From IMG/VR virus record IMGVR_UViG_3300006929_003032, positions 1 to 25,017 of that record: DNA of 25,017 nt; one strand, given 5' to 3'. The notes beneath the pieces were generated by a model, which was not told where the DNA came from, did not search any database, and saw only the letters and a program-made list of their open reading frames with translations. Source of the stretch: a virus. Each line of letters starts with the position of its first letter. Within the stretch, counting starts at the first letter, position 1. Both the position numbers and the translations under genes were made by a program. This document shows positions 9,216 through 18,172 of the stretch, piece by piece.

Positions 9216-9304
9216 TGAGAAAATTTTTCTCACGAGGATTCGATCTAAGAGCAGTTTGGGTTCTGTTTAATATAATAGGTGCAGTGAAATTAAAGTCCTT
9301 TTAG
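9215..9304 (+). CDS. 29-residue hydrophobic/basic ORF coupled to portal
   Basis: The ATG overlaps the portal stop (TAATG), and AGGAAGG lies about 12 bases upstream. The product begins MRKFFSRGFDLRAVWVLFNI, a basic start followed by a hydrophobic helix. The first bases also form a small hairpin (TGAGAAA/TTTCTCA, 9216-9232) covering the start. A coupled start and ribosome binding site support translation, but the ORF is short and no family is recognised. It also fills what would otherwise be a 128-base gap in a tightly packed operon. Confidence 0.45.
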   Translation: MRKFFSRGFDLRAVWVLFNIIGAVKLKSF

Positions 9305-9343
9305 CGATGTAGCTAGAAGGCAATAAAAGGAAATTAAAATAAA

Positions 9344-10192
9344 ATGGCGGGATTATCGTTTTCAAAAGGTGGTATAGGGCAAGTTCAGGCAATGCCTCAG
9401 AATTTTGCACAAATGGTGAATGCAACAGCAAATGTTCAAGCTCAATCTTCAGATATAAGTACGACTATAAATGATGCACTTAAACAACGTGTTGAAGAAA
9501 AGAAATTTAACACAAAGATGGGGTCGCTCGCTAAATCAGGATTAAAAGCTATTCAAAAATTTAATCCAAAAGCGTTGCCCTTTGAAGATGGGATAGACAT
9601 TGATGATATGAGTAATGTTGATGCTATGTCTGCATGGGAAGGTTTTAATCAATCGATGCAATCGCAGCATCAGCTTTTAGAAAATCAAAAGCTGCAAGCA
9701 GAAATAAATAAAAAGCCATTTGAGCCTTCTGTTAAGACTGTTGTAGACAAGGATGGTAAGGAGCATCATTTTGGAATAACTTCACACAATAGTGCTCAGT
9801 ATTTAAAATCTTTACCTACTGGAGTAACTGGGCAAGTACCTATATCTGTAAATATTAAAGGAGAGGGTGGTGATATGTCAGCGGTGTATCATCCAGACAC
9901 AGGAGAATACAGTAATTTTAGTAAGATAAAAAAAGAAATTCATCCACAAGATTTTGACTTTGATAACAATGGTGTACTGGATGAAACAGAAGGGGCAAGT
10001 TGGTTAGATACTATAGCAGTAGAAGATCCAGATAAAGCCACTTTCCGTGGTTTAATGACTCCTACTTATCCTTTCAAATACGCTCCTAGAAAAGGAAGTT
10101 CTAATAAGTCAAAGCCAAATAATAAACCAAAGTCTGAAGTTAGTCCTTGGGATCTTTACAACCAGAGAATCAAAAAACAAAAAGGTAAATAA
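9344..10192 (+). CDS. Probable virion protein with a single EF-hand loop
   Basis: The 282 residues start MAGLSFSKGG and contain a Gln-rich helical region (about residues 95-125). A β-like middle leads to a canonical 12-residue EF-hand loop, DFDNNGVLDETE, at residues 205-216: D, D, N, G, L, D and E stand at loop positions 1, 3, 5, 6, 8, 9 and 12. The C-terminus is a basic, disordered-looking Lys/Asn/Ser stretch. The stop is immediately followed by the ATG of the giant gene, so the two are probably co-translated. It may be a partner of the giant protein within the virion. No family is recognised beyond the calcium loop. Confidence 0.6.
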   Translation: MAGLSFSKGGIGQVQAMPQNFAQMVNATANVQAQSSDISTTINDALKQRVEEKKFNTKMGSLAKSGLKAIQKFNPKALPFEDGIDIDDMSNVDAMSAWEGFNQSMQSQHQLLENQKLQAEINKKPFEPSVKTVVDKDGKEHHFGITSHNSAQYLKSLPTGVTGQVPISVNIKGEGGDMSAVYHPDTGEYSNFSKIKKEIHPQDFDFDNNGVLDETEGASWLDTIAVEDPDKATFRGLMTPTYPFKYAPRKGSSNKSKPNNKPKSEVSPWDLYNQRIKKQKGK

Positions 10193-13100
10193 ATGTCTGA
10201 GGTACTTAAATTCTTTAGAGAGGAAATTGATCCTCGGTTTGGAGATGTTAATGATCGGGAGTTAAGTGATTTTATTAAAAATGAATATCCTGATTTTTTA
10301 CAAGATGAAGGATTTAAGTCTTTCGTTTCTGAAATGGAAAGTACCCCGCCGGATATTCCTGATGAATTAACGGGTTATGAAGATCCTTCCTTTTTAGAAA
10401 AAATATTTAATAAATTAAACTCTGGCAAAGTTGGAATGGAGCCAACTGGAGGAGTTACTTTTGATGTTAATCCTATAGCACAACCGGATCAGGAACCAAA
10501 ACCAGAATTGCAGGAGCCTGATATTCTTGCTGATGATATTGGTAAGCCTGTTACGTTTCAGAATAATCAAGTTCCATTATTCATGCGTGAACCCGGAGAT
10601 GTTACCCGTAAAAGTTCTTTTAGAGAATTATATGGTAAAGGAGATTCCCCAAGTTTATTGCAGCGACATGAAGAAACTGATTGGGAAGCTACTGCTGAAG
10701 GGATGCGGGAGACTGATCCTACACGGGCTATACCCGGAGGTGCGTTACAAAGTAAAGCGGGTATCGAAGCAGTTGAAGCAGGGCGTAAAGCTAGAATGGC
10801 TGAAGCAATTGATAGGGAAAAGCAAAAGGCATTAGAAAAAGGGGATAGTGTTATGAGTTATTGGCTGGATCGGGTTCCTTATTTAGGAGGTCTTAAACAA
10901 GCCAATGAATTAGCTTTAACTTATGAAGCGGGTGAGCGTTTAAATAAAGGGGATTATAAAGGGCAATTTGCTTATGAGGATTACGAAAAGGATGTTGCAA
11001 GAATTGGTGAGTATATGGCTAATCTTGAAACTGAAGAAGCCAAAGGATGGTTTCGTAAGGCTGGAGATTTATTAACATCTACTCCAGCTTTTGGTGTTGA
11101 AATCGCTTCTACTTTTGGAGTGTTTAGAGGGGGAGCAAAAGTTACTGAAAATCTTGTTAAGAAAGCTGTTTCTGAAGGGATAAAGAAAAAATTAAAAGGA
11201 ACATTAACTGCTAAAGCTGCAACAGCAGGAATGCGTGGTGTTGGTATTGTTGGTGGTGGTATGACTCAGGCATTTACTCAGCCACAACATATTGCCAAGA
11301 ATTTTGCTGAAACATTAGCCAGTGAAAAGATACAATTATCAAAGGATGATCAAAATCAATTAAAGGCATGGATAAGTGAAGAAGATCCAAAATTTTTAAC
11401 AGCCTTATATGAAGGTTACGCGAAGACTGCCGTTGAAATGGTGTCTGAGCAAATGGGGTTAAAAGCATTTAAATCTTTAGGTAAGGGAGCAGGGGAAGTG
11501 ATGGAGCGTTTATCCCCAGGTTTTAAAGCTGCAATTGCTAGACGCTGGTTTAAAAGTAATCCAAAAAAGAAAGCAGACGCATTTTTTACTGAAATTAAGA
11601 ATCGTGGTTGGAACGGTGTTTTTGGTGAGATGATGGAGGAAAGGTATGGAGAGTTAGGTCGAGCCGCATTAACTAGAGATGAGTTACCTGATCGCACTGC
11701 TAAAGAATGGGGAAGTCATCTTCTTATGGAAGCTTCAGTGTTTAGTATTTACGGAAAAGGATTACGTAAAACTGGGGATCTTTATAATGAGGCATCTTTT
11801 AATCAGTGGATGGATACAATAGCTGATGCACAAGCTACAGCATTATCGTTACCTATAGAACGTGGTAATCAATTTGTAAGTGATTATGAAAATACGTTCT
11901 TCAAGGATGATAGCGCGGAATCAGATGAGTTGCCTCCTGTTGTAATACCTATACCAGAAGAGAGTCCAGATCAGGTAGATGTACCTGAACCTGAAGTTCA
12001 ATTAGATCAGGTTGCTCCAGTAGAAGATCCAACAGAAGGAGAATTAACAGTAGAAGAAGTTTCTGATACCTTAGAAATTGTAGAAAAGCCACCAGTAGAA
12101 GAGTCAAAGGTAGAGGAGCCTGTCAAGGATCAAGAACTAATCGAGGGTCAATCTTATCTTTACCCGGAGGTAAAATTTGATGATCTGATTAATAATGGGG
12201 TAGAGATAGGATTGACCCTCGAACAGTCTCGCGAGTTTTTTAAATTGGCTGTTGCGACAAGCGAAGCGGAAAAGAAACAAAAAGAAAAAACGAAAGACCC
12301 GGTAACGGGCAAAGAATTTAGTGCTGATGAACTAATGAATCAGTTGATAAGCGAGGGCAAGCCAAAGATGGGCGAGGAGTTTTCTCGACGTCGCGGTTAC
12401 ACTAATGAGCAAATAAAAAATTGGAATAGGCGAATGGAGTTAATTAAAAAGTTAACTTCCGTTCAAGGGGTGGACATGGCGGCCTTGCAAGCATTGGAAT
12501 ATGATATTACTTCTGCCGTGATTTATCCAGAACTTGCAAAAGGGCATGGTAGGAGTGTAGCTGAATACAAAACAGCTATTGATAAATTAAAAGAGAAATG
12601 GAAAAACAAACAAATATCGGGAGAAGCATACAAGGCTCAGTTGGAAGGACTAAAAAACTACAGTGAACTAATACTACCAAAATCCGTAGAGAAGCGTTTA
12701 AATGTAGAGTTAAATAAACTACCTGTTATAACTGATGCACCAAAATTTGAAGGCAACACTTTTAAGGTTTACCAAGGATCAGGGAGGAAAGATAAAAAGT
12801 CAGTTTATGCGGAAGGTGCTGAAGGGCCAATTTTAGGAGAGGGAAATTATTTTGCACAAACAGAAGATCAAGCAAAAATTTATGGGCCAAAAATAAAGAA
12901 AGTAACGGTTAAATTAAATAATCCTGCAATCATAAATAATGATGAGGATCTAATGCAGTTTGCGCCTGAAAGTTATTTAGGCGCAATCCCTAATCAAGCT
13001 GCCAACATAAATGCGTTAATGAATTCTGTTCGTACCAAGATGGAGGAGCAGGGGCATGACGGTGTTGTTGTAAATGTTTCCATGTTTGATGTAGATGATG

Positions 13101-16100
13101 CTGGGAAATCACTTAAAGGATTAGCTAGGTTATTTGGTCATTCACAAATAATTAGTTTTAAAACAAAAGAAAACAAAACAGAACCCGAAGTAGACACTGG
13201 TGAACTTAGTGAAAGTAAGGAGCCAAAGAAAATCCAAACTTTACGGGCAAAATTAAAGAAAGCAGAAGTTGGCTATTATGAAATGGACAGTGATAAGTCT
13301 GTAACATTTCAGAAGAAAGCCTTAGATAAAAAGGTAAAGGCACAAAAAGCATTAGATAAAGCGTTATTTGATCATTATAAAGATGATATAATTTTAAGGG
13401 CCAAAGAGTTTTCTGGTTGGGTAGCGCAGAATCCTGATTCAGATGAATTAAGTGAGAAGTATGCAGATTTTAAAAAGTTTGCAACGGAACGGGGAATGAA
13501 TTCTGAGCAATTCGATACTTTATTGGAGGAATATCAAAGCGAGGAAAAGGTTGAAGAGGCTAAAAAAGATGTTCCCCCTCCAAGCACAAAAGCTACCCCG
13601 GCAAATTTTAAAAAGCAGAAAGCGTTTTTAATTGATTTGGTTAACCAAGCAATTAAGAAAGCGCCTACACAAGAAAAAGCAAAGGCATGGAAGAGTAATA
13701 AATATGTAACATTTACCGTTCCTGAAGATGGTGAATTTAAAATTATTAACACTAAAGAAACTTTAAATGAATTTAAAGTATTGGTTAATAAAAAAGGAAC
13801 AGGATTTCCAACTGAAATTTCAAAATATCAAGCGCCGAAATCTCCACCTAAAAATCCTAGGGTAATTCCTGCATTAGGTATAAATATTACACCAAGTAAG
13901 GCTAAAACAATTTTATCACCGTTTACTATACGTAAAACAATTTCGACGCGAGCTAGAAAACAGGAATCTTGGACAGAGGTAGCAACTGTTGAAGATGGGG
14001 TTATGTTTGCGACTGATTCTACGTCAATGGTTATTGCGGAAGTTCCTAATGCAAAAATAGATCAAAATATTAAAGATGAAAATGCCCTGAAGTCTTACAA
14101 GACAATGTTACAGTTTGCGCGACCTGGGGCAAAAATTGCAGGGTATGATACAGCAGATTTAGCCGGGTTAATGCACAAGGCTTTAGGATTAAAATCTGAT
14201 AGCGATGATATTGTTACTGTTTCTTTTTATTCCGGTCAAAACGGTTGGAGTGTCCAAGCAAAAAACAAAGAGGGAGAAACTTTTCAATATGGTAATGAAG
14301 GAGAATTAATTGTTTCTGTAAATGCAGAGCGAGTTCTTAAAATTGCCCGTGCTGCTCGTCAATTAGGTAAGGAGTATATGTCGATTCATATACAAGAAGT
14401 TCAATCTCAAGATCAAATTACAGATACAAGTCCAGTTATATTTCAGGCTCCGGGGTTTACTTCTGCTTTAATGCCAACAATGGATAAAGATGAAGGTACG
14501 TTTAAGAAAAGCAGTACAGTTAAAGACATTGGAGATGCGCCTTTAGCAAGTGTTGAGCAATCTACTTTACCGCGCAAAATTGAAGCGCCCCATTATAAAA
14601 CCGGGCAAGTTGTCGGGTTGCAGGAGATAAGAGAATTTATTTCCAAAGCATTGGATATTCCTGTTACTGAAGGAATAAGGGGCAAGAAGTTCTTGGGATT
14701 GTTTTATCCATTTAGGGAAACAATCAAAATGAAAAAGATCAACGACATCCCTACATTGGCGCATGAGGTTGGTCATTATTTGCATTATATAATGTTTCCG
14801 GGGGGAATTAATAGGGTAAATCCTACTGCAAGTGATTTTGGTAAGGAGTTTGATAAGGAATTAATGGAGTTAGGAAAAGTTACTTCACTTCCATCTTATA
14901 GTGATGGTGATGTCCGAAAAGAGGGTGTTGCAGAGTTTGTTCGCCTTTATATGACTGAAAGAATTAAAGCAGTCGAAAATGCTCCAGTATTCTTTAAATA
15001 TTTTGAGGAAGAATTAACAAAGTTTCCTCAGATAGATAATATCCTACAAGAAGCAACTGGAATGATCGAAAAGTATATTGGTCAAAGTTGGTTTGATAAA
15101 ATAACAAGTCATTTTGGGGTAAGGGGTCAAAGGTTAATGGGTAAGCTTTCACCATCAGCTTTTTTGCGTAAGTTTAGTAACAATTGGGGCAATGAAAACG
15201 CACCGATTGAACGAGCAATAAAACAGTTAAAAGATTATGGGTTGGAGGTTGAAGCTGAAGAGGATGCTTATGAGTTAGTTAAAAATTATGTTGGAGGTTG
15301 GCGCGGTAAAGTGGATTATTCACTTGAATACCGTCAACTGGATGCTGATGGAAATGATGTAGGCCCATCTTTTAAAGATGTTTTGTCTGGGGTGGATGAT
15401 TTTTTAGAGTTTCAGGTTTATTTGGTTGCTTTACGTGCCATTGAAAAGAATGCGCAAGGCAAAGAAACAGGAGTAGACATTCCTTCAGCCAAGCAAGCAG
15501 TTGAAAAGCTGAAGAATAAATATACTGAAGCACAGCAAAAGTTAGATAAATTTTTAACTAACGAATTAACCATGTTGGTTGATGCTGGATTTTTAACTGA
15601 CAACGAGTTTGATATAATTAAGGATGGTAATCAGTTTTATGTACCGTTCCATCGCGTACAAGAGCGTGTAGGAGGAAGTTCAGGACTTGCAGGAGAAAGT
15701 TTCGTTGATTTAAGTAAAGGAGGCTTAAAAGGCTTTTATGGAAGCACATTAGCAATTTTGCCTCCATTGGAAAGTATTATTAAAAATATGTACGTAACCC
15801 GTGATTTGGTTGAACGTAATCGTATTGCCAAGGCTTTTATTGATAATACAGAAGGGGTTCGTGGAGGAGGTCGAATTGCTGAACCTGTGCCTAAAAAAGT
15901 TAAACCAATTGAAGTTTCAGATGAAGAATTTAGATTTGCTTTAAAGCAACTACAATTAGAAGACCAGATTGAAGATTTTGATTTGGAAGATTTACTTGAT
16001 GGCAAGGATCTTTCAATGAGAATTTGGAGGGCAGGAAAAACATCTAATGCAGCAGATGGTGTTTTTAGTGTATGGAGAAACGGTAAGCAGCAATATTGGT

Positions 16101-17842
16101 CAACAAGAGATCCTGAGTTGTATCGTGCATTATTAATGCAGGATAATGCTGCAACAAAATTTTTAAATAAATCCAAACTATCATCTTTTTTAAGTGTTCC
16201 GGCTAAAGTTTTAAGAGCGGGAGCAACTTTAACAGTTGAGTTTATGGTAAGAAACCCTATGAGGGATCAGGTTGGAGCAGCAACTTATTCAAAATATAAC
16301 TACATCCCTTTATTTGATGGTATTAAAGGTATATATCATACCCTTAAAAAAGATAAGTTATATCAAGACGCATTAAAGAGTGGCGCTATGTATTCAGGAT
16401 TAGTTTCAATGGATGATCCTAATGCTCTTAATAAAAAATTAGAAACCATTGCTCCAAGAAGTTTATATCAAAGATTAAAACCTTGGACTAATCCGTTAAA
16501 ATATTTACGTACTGCAAGTGAATTAATGGAACAGGCAAGTCGTATGCCTGAATTTCAAATGGCTCAAAAAGCAACTGGATCAAATTTACAAGCTGCCAAT
16601 GCTTACAAAGATATTACTTTAAATTTTAGTCGTATGGGTCAAATGGGAAAAATATTAAATAGATTTATCCCGTTTTTTAACGCTGGAATACAAGATACCA
16701 GTAAATTTTTTAGAGAACACAAAAGTCGTCCGGTACAAGTAATGACAAAAGGGTCTTTATGGATAACACTTCCATCAATTTTACTTTGGTTTTGGAATAA
16801 AGATGATGAAGAGATTCGCAAGCTACCAACTTGGCGTAGGCGAGGTGCTTGGAATATTAACTTTAGAAAAATTTTTGATGAATTAGGCATCGATAATTTT
16901 AATAAATTTGAATCTGAGTTTTTAAGTTTAATTCCAGGTGAGGATGATTTTATTATGTCCATACCTAAACCTTTTTTATTAGGTCATATTTATGGAACGA
17001 GTGTTGAGACTGCTTTGGATGAAATTTATGACAAAGATCCAAACGCAATTGAAAAATTTGGTAATGAATTACAAAGGATGTTGCCTACTCCTTTAATTTG
17101 GGACAGTTCAAAACCTTTTCCTATTCAAGCAAACCCTTCAATGTTTCCACAAGCAGCACTACCTTTTATTGAATCTGCAACTAATAAAAAATTCTATTCA
17201 GATAAGCCACTTGAAACCCAAGAACAGTTGGGTAGGGAGGCTTATACACGGGCAAATCCGCAAACCAGTTTAATCAGCCAGTTTGCTGCGCGTAATCTTT
17301 ATTTTGGAACAGGAGTAAATGTAAGTCCGATCCATTTTGACCATTTTGTAAATGGTTGGTTTGCTGGGCTTGGAAAGTACGGATTGGATATAATGGACAT
17401 TGGTTTAGCTAAAATGAAACTAGCAGATGTCCCTGATGCGCCTGAAGTAAGTAAACTTGAATATATTGGTGTTCGTGCCTTTTTTAACACACGTTGGCAA
17501 CCAAGTGATGATGTCCGTCATTTTTATGACACATTAAATCATGTTGAAAAAATGGTTAAAACAACAAGGGCTGAGTGGGAAGATGTCGATCAAAAATATT
17601 TAAATAAATATAAAGATCGAATTGGTTATTACGTTTTAAATGAAAATGTATTAAAATCTTTAAGAAAAAAACGTAAAGCAATGGGGGATATGACTAAAGC
17701 TATGATTAGAATTCAGGCTGATAAAAAACTTACATCAAGGGAAAAAACTGAAGAACTATTAAAATTTAAAGGAATAAAAGACGATATGGCTTTAGAAGGT
17801 TTAAAGCTATTTCATGCTGAAGACGTTAAAATGACTAAATAA
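10193..17842 (+). CDS. Giant polyvalent virion protein (ART-like, clamp-like, zincin and LPD38-like regions)
   Basis: The 2,549 residues read as a polyvalent phage protein. Residues ~284-370 are hydrophobic and Gly/Ala-rich. Residues ~577-650 are a Pro/Glu linker. Residues ~856-990 look like an ADP-ribosyltransferase of polyvalent proteins (VYQGSG, GEGNYFA, AKIYG, KLNNPAI, GHDGVVV). A charged coiled coil follows at ~1010-1090. Residues ~1224-1431 resemble a sliding-clamp fold (GVMFATDSTSMVIAEV ... FTSALMPTMD). HEVGH at 1524-1528 with a downstream Glu near 1577-1581 indicates a zincin metallopeptidase. Residues ~2008-2223 carry an LPD38-type region (FMVRNPMRDQVGAA, ASELMEQASRMPEFQ, ILNRFIPFFNAGIQ). 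Such proteins are thought to be packaged and delivered with phage DNA. The ATG directly abuts the previous stop, with AAAGG upstream. It overlaps the converging - strand gene by eight bases. Confidence 0.85.
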   Translation: MSEVLKFFREEIDPRFGDVNDRELSDFIKNEYPDFLQDEGFKSFVSEMESTPPDIPDELTGYEDPSFLEKIFNKLNSGKVGMEPTGGVTFDVNPIAQPDQEPKPELQEPDILADDIGKPVTFQNNQVPLFMREPGDVTRKSSFRELYGKGDSPSLLQRHEETDWEATAEGMRETDPTRAIPGGALQSKAGIEAVEAGRKARMAEAIDREKQKALEKGDSVMSYWLDRVPYLGGLKQANELALTYEAGERLNKGDYKGQFAYEDYEKDVARIGEYMANLETEEAKGWFRKAGDLLTSTPAFGVEIASTFGVFRGGAKVTENLVKKAVSEGIKKKLKGTLTAKAATAGMRGVGIVGGGMTQAFTQPQHIAKNFAETLASEKIQLSKDDQNQLKAWISEEDPKFLTALYEGYAKTAVEMVSEQMGLKAFKSLGKGAGEVMERLSPGFKAAIARRWFKSNPKKKADAFFTEIKNRGWNGVFGEMMEERYGELGRAALTRDELPDRTAKEWGSHLLMEASVFSIYGKGLRKTGDLYNEASFNQWMDTIADAQATALSLPIERGNQFVSDYENTFFKDDSAESDELPPVVIPIPEESPDQVDVPEPEVQLDQVAPVEDPTEGELTVEEVSDTLEIVEKPPVEESKVEEPVKDQELIEGQSYLYPEVKFDDLINNGVEIGLTLEQSREFFKLAVATSEAEKKQKEKTKDPVTGKEFSADELMNQLISEGKPKMGEEFSRRRGYTNEQIKNWNRRMELIKKLTSVQGVDMAALQALEYDITSAVIYPELAKGHGRSVAEYKTAIDKLKEKWKNKQISGEAYKAQLEGLKNYSELILPKSVEKRLNVELNKLPVITDAPKFEGNTFKVYQGSGRKDKKSVYAEGAEGPILGEGNYFAQTEDQAKIYGPKIKKVTVKLNNPAIINNDEDLMQFAPESYLGAIPNQAANINALMNSVRTKMEEQGHDGVVVNVSMFDVDDAGKSLKGLARLFGHSQIISFKTKENKTEPEVDTGELSESKEPKKIQTLRAKLKKAEVGYYEMDSDKSVTFQKKALDKKVKAQKALDKALFDHYKDDIILRAKEFSGWVAQNPDSDELSEKYADFKKFATERGMNSEQFDTLLEEYQSEEKVEEAKKDVPPPSTKATPANFKKQKAFLIDLVNQAIKKAPTQEKAKAWKSNKYVTFTVPEDGEFKIINTKETLNEFKVLVNKKGTGFPTEISKYQAPKSPPKNPRVIPALGINITPSKAKTILSPFTIRKTISTRARKQESWTEVATVEDGVMFATDSTSMVIAEVPNAKIDQNIKDENALKSYKTMLQFARPGAKIAGYDTADLAGLMHKALGLKSDSDDIVTVSFYSGQNGWSVQAKNKEGETFQYGNEGELIVSVNAERVLKIARAARQLGKEYMSIHIQEVQSQDQITDTSPVIFQAPGFTSALMPTMDKDEGTFKKSSTVKDIGDAPLASVEQSTLPRKIEAPHYKTGQVVGLQEIREFISKALDIPVTEGIRGKKFLGLFYPFRETIKMKKINDIPTLAHEVGHYLHYIMFPGGINRVNPTASDFGKEFDKELMELGKVTSLPSYSDGDVRKEGVAEFVRLYMTERIKAVENAPVFFKYFEEELTKFPQIDNILQEATGMIEKYIGQSWFDKITSHFGVRGQRLMGKLSPSAFLRKFSNNWGNENAPIERAIKQLKDYGLEVEAEEDAYELVKNYVGGWRGKVDYSLEYRQLDADGNDVGPSFKDVLSGVDDFLEFQVYLVALRAIEKNAQGKETGVDIPSAKQAVEKLKNKYTEAQQKLDKFLTNELTMLVDAGFLTDNEFDIIKDGNQFYVPFHRVQERVGGSSGLAGESFVDLSKGGLKGFYGSTLAILPPLESIIKNMYVTRDLVERNRIAKAFIDNTEGVRGGGRIAEPVPKKVKPIEVSDEEFRFALKQLQLEDQIEDFDLEDLLDGKDLSMRIWRAGKTSNAADGVFSVWRNGKQQYWSTRDPELYRALLMQDNAATKFLNKSKLSSFLSVPAKVLRAGATLTVEFMVRNPMRDQVGAATYSKYNYIPLFDGIKGIYHTLKKDKLYQDALKSGAMYSGLVSMDDPNALNKKLETIAPRSLYQRLKPWTNPLKYLRTASELMEQASRMPEFQMAQKATGSNLQAANAYKDITLNFSRMGQMGKILNRFIPFFNAGIQDTSKFFREHKSRPVQVMTKGSLWITLPSILLWFWNKDDEEIRKLPTWRRRGAWNINFRKIFDELGIDNFNKFESEFLSLIPGEDDFIMSIPKPFLLGHIYGTSVETALDEIYDKDPNAIEKFGNELQRMLPTPLIWDSSKPFPIQANPSMFPQAALPFIESATNKKFYSDKPLETQEQLGREAYTRANPQTSLISQFAARNLYFGTGVNVSPIHFDHFVNGWFAGLGKYGLDIMDIGLAKMKLADVPDAPEVSKLEYIGVRAFFNTRWQPSDDVRHFYDTLNHVEKMVKTTRAEWEDVDQKYLNKYKDRIGYYVLNENVLKSLRKKRKAMGDMTKAMIRIQADKKLTSREKTEELLKFKGIKDDMALEGLKLFHAEDVKMTK

Positions 17843-18071
17843 ACTGTTTAGAAGCTTTTATATGAGAGATTAAAGCGTTAGTGGCTTCTGTTTGATTCTT
17901 TAATCTGTTCCAATCTAATTCTTTTTGAGCTTTTTTAATGCTCTTTTTTAATTTTTTTTCAATTCCTTTACGCCGGATCTGTATGACTGCCTTTTCTAAA
18001 ATGCTCTCGCGTTGGTGTTTTATTAATAAAGAAGCCACTTCGTCAGCGCGTTGTTCAATTAGATTGTTCAT
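17835..18071 (-). CDS. Small basic helical protein, unknown
   Basis: The 78-residue product starts MNNLIEQRADEVASLLIKHQ and is mainly charged helix (RRKGIEKKLKKSIKKAQKEL). An in-frame TTG just upstream is less likely than the ATG at 18071. Its stop lies inside the end of the giant + strand gene, so the two are convergent and overlap by eight bases. It is the last gene of the leftward group. It could be a small nucleic-acid-binding or partner protein, but no family is recognised. Confidence 0.5.
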   Translation of the reverse strand: MNNLIEQRADEVASLLIKHQRESILEKAVIQIRRKGIEKKLKKSIKKAQKELDWNRLKNQTEATNALISHIKASKQFI

Positions 18072-18172
18072 CAAAAGTAAGTATCTGGGGTGTTAAATAC
18101 CTTTCTTAAATGAATTTTCCAAACAGAAGTTATTAATAGTTATTCACTTTTTATTAATATTAAAATACAGAT

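Noticed and set aside
15736-16176. 146-residue - strand ORF
   Set aside because: It lies wholly antisense inside the conserved-looking giant protein gene. Its Ser/Leu-rich composition is typical of an antisense shadow.
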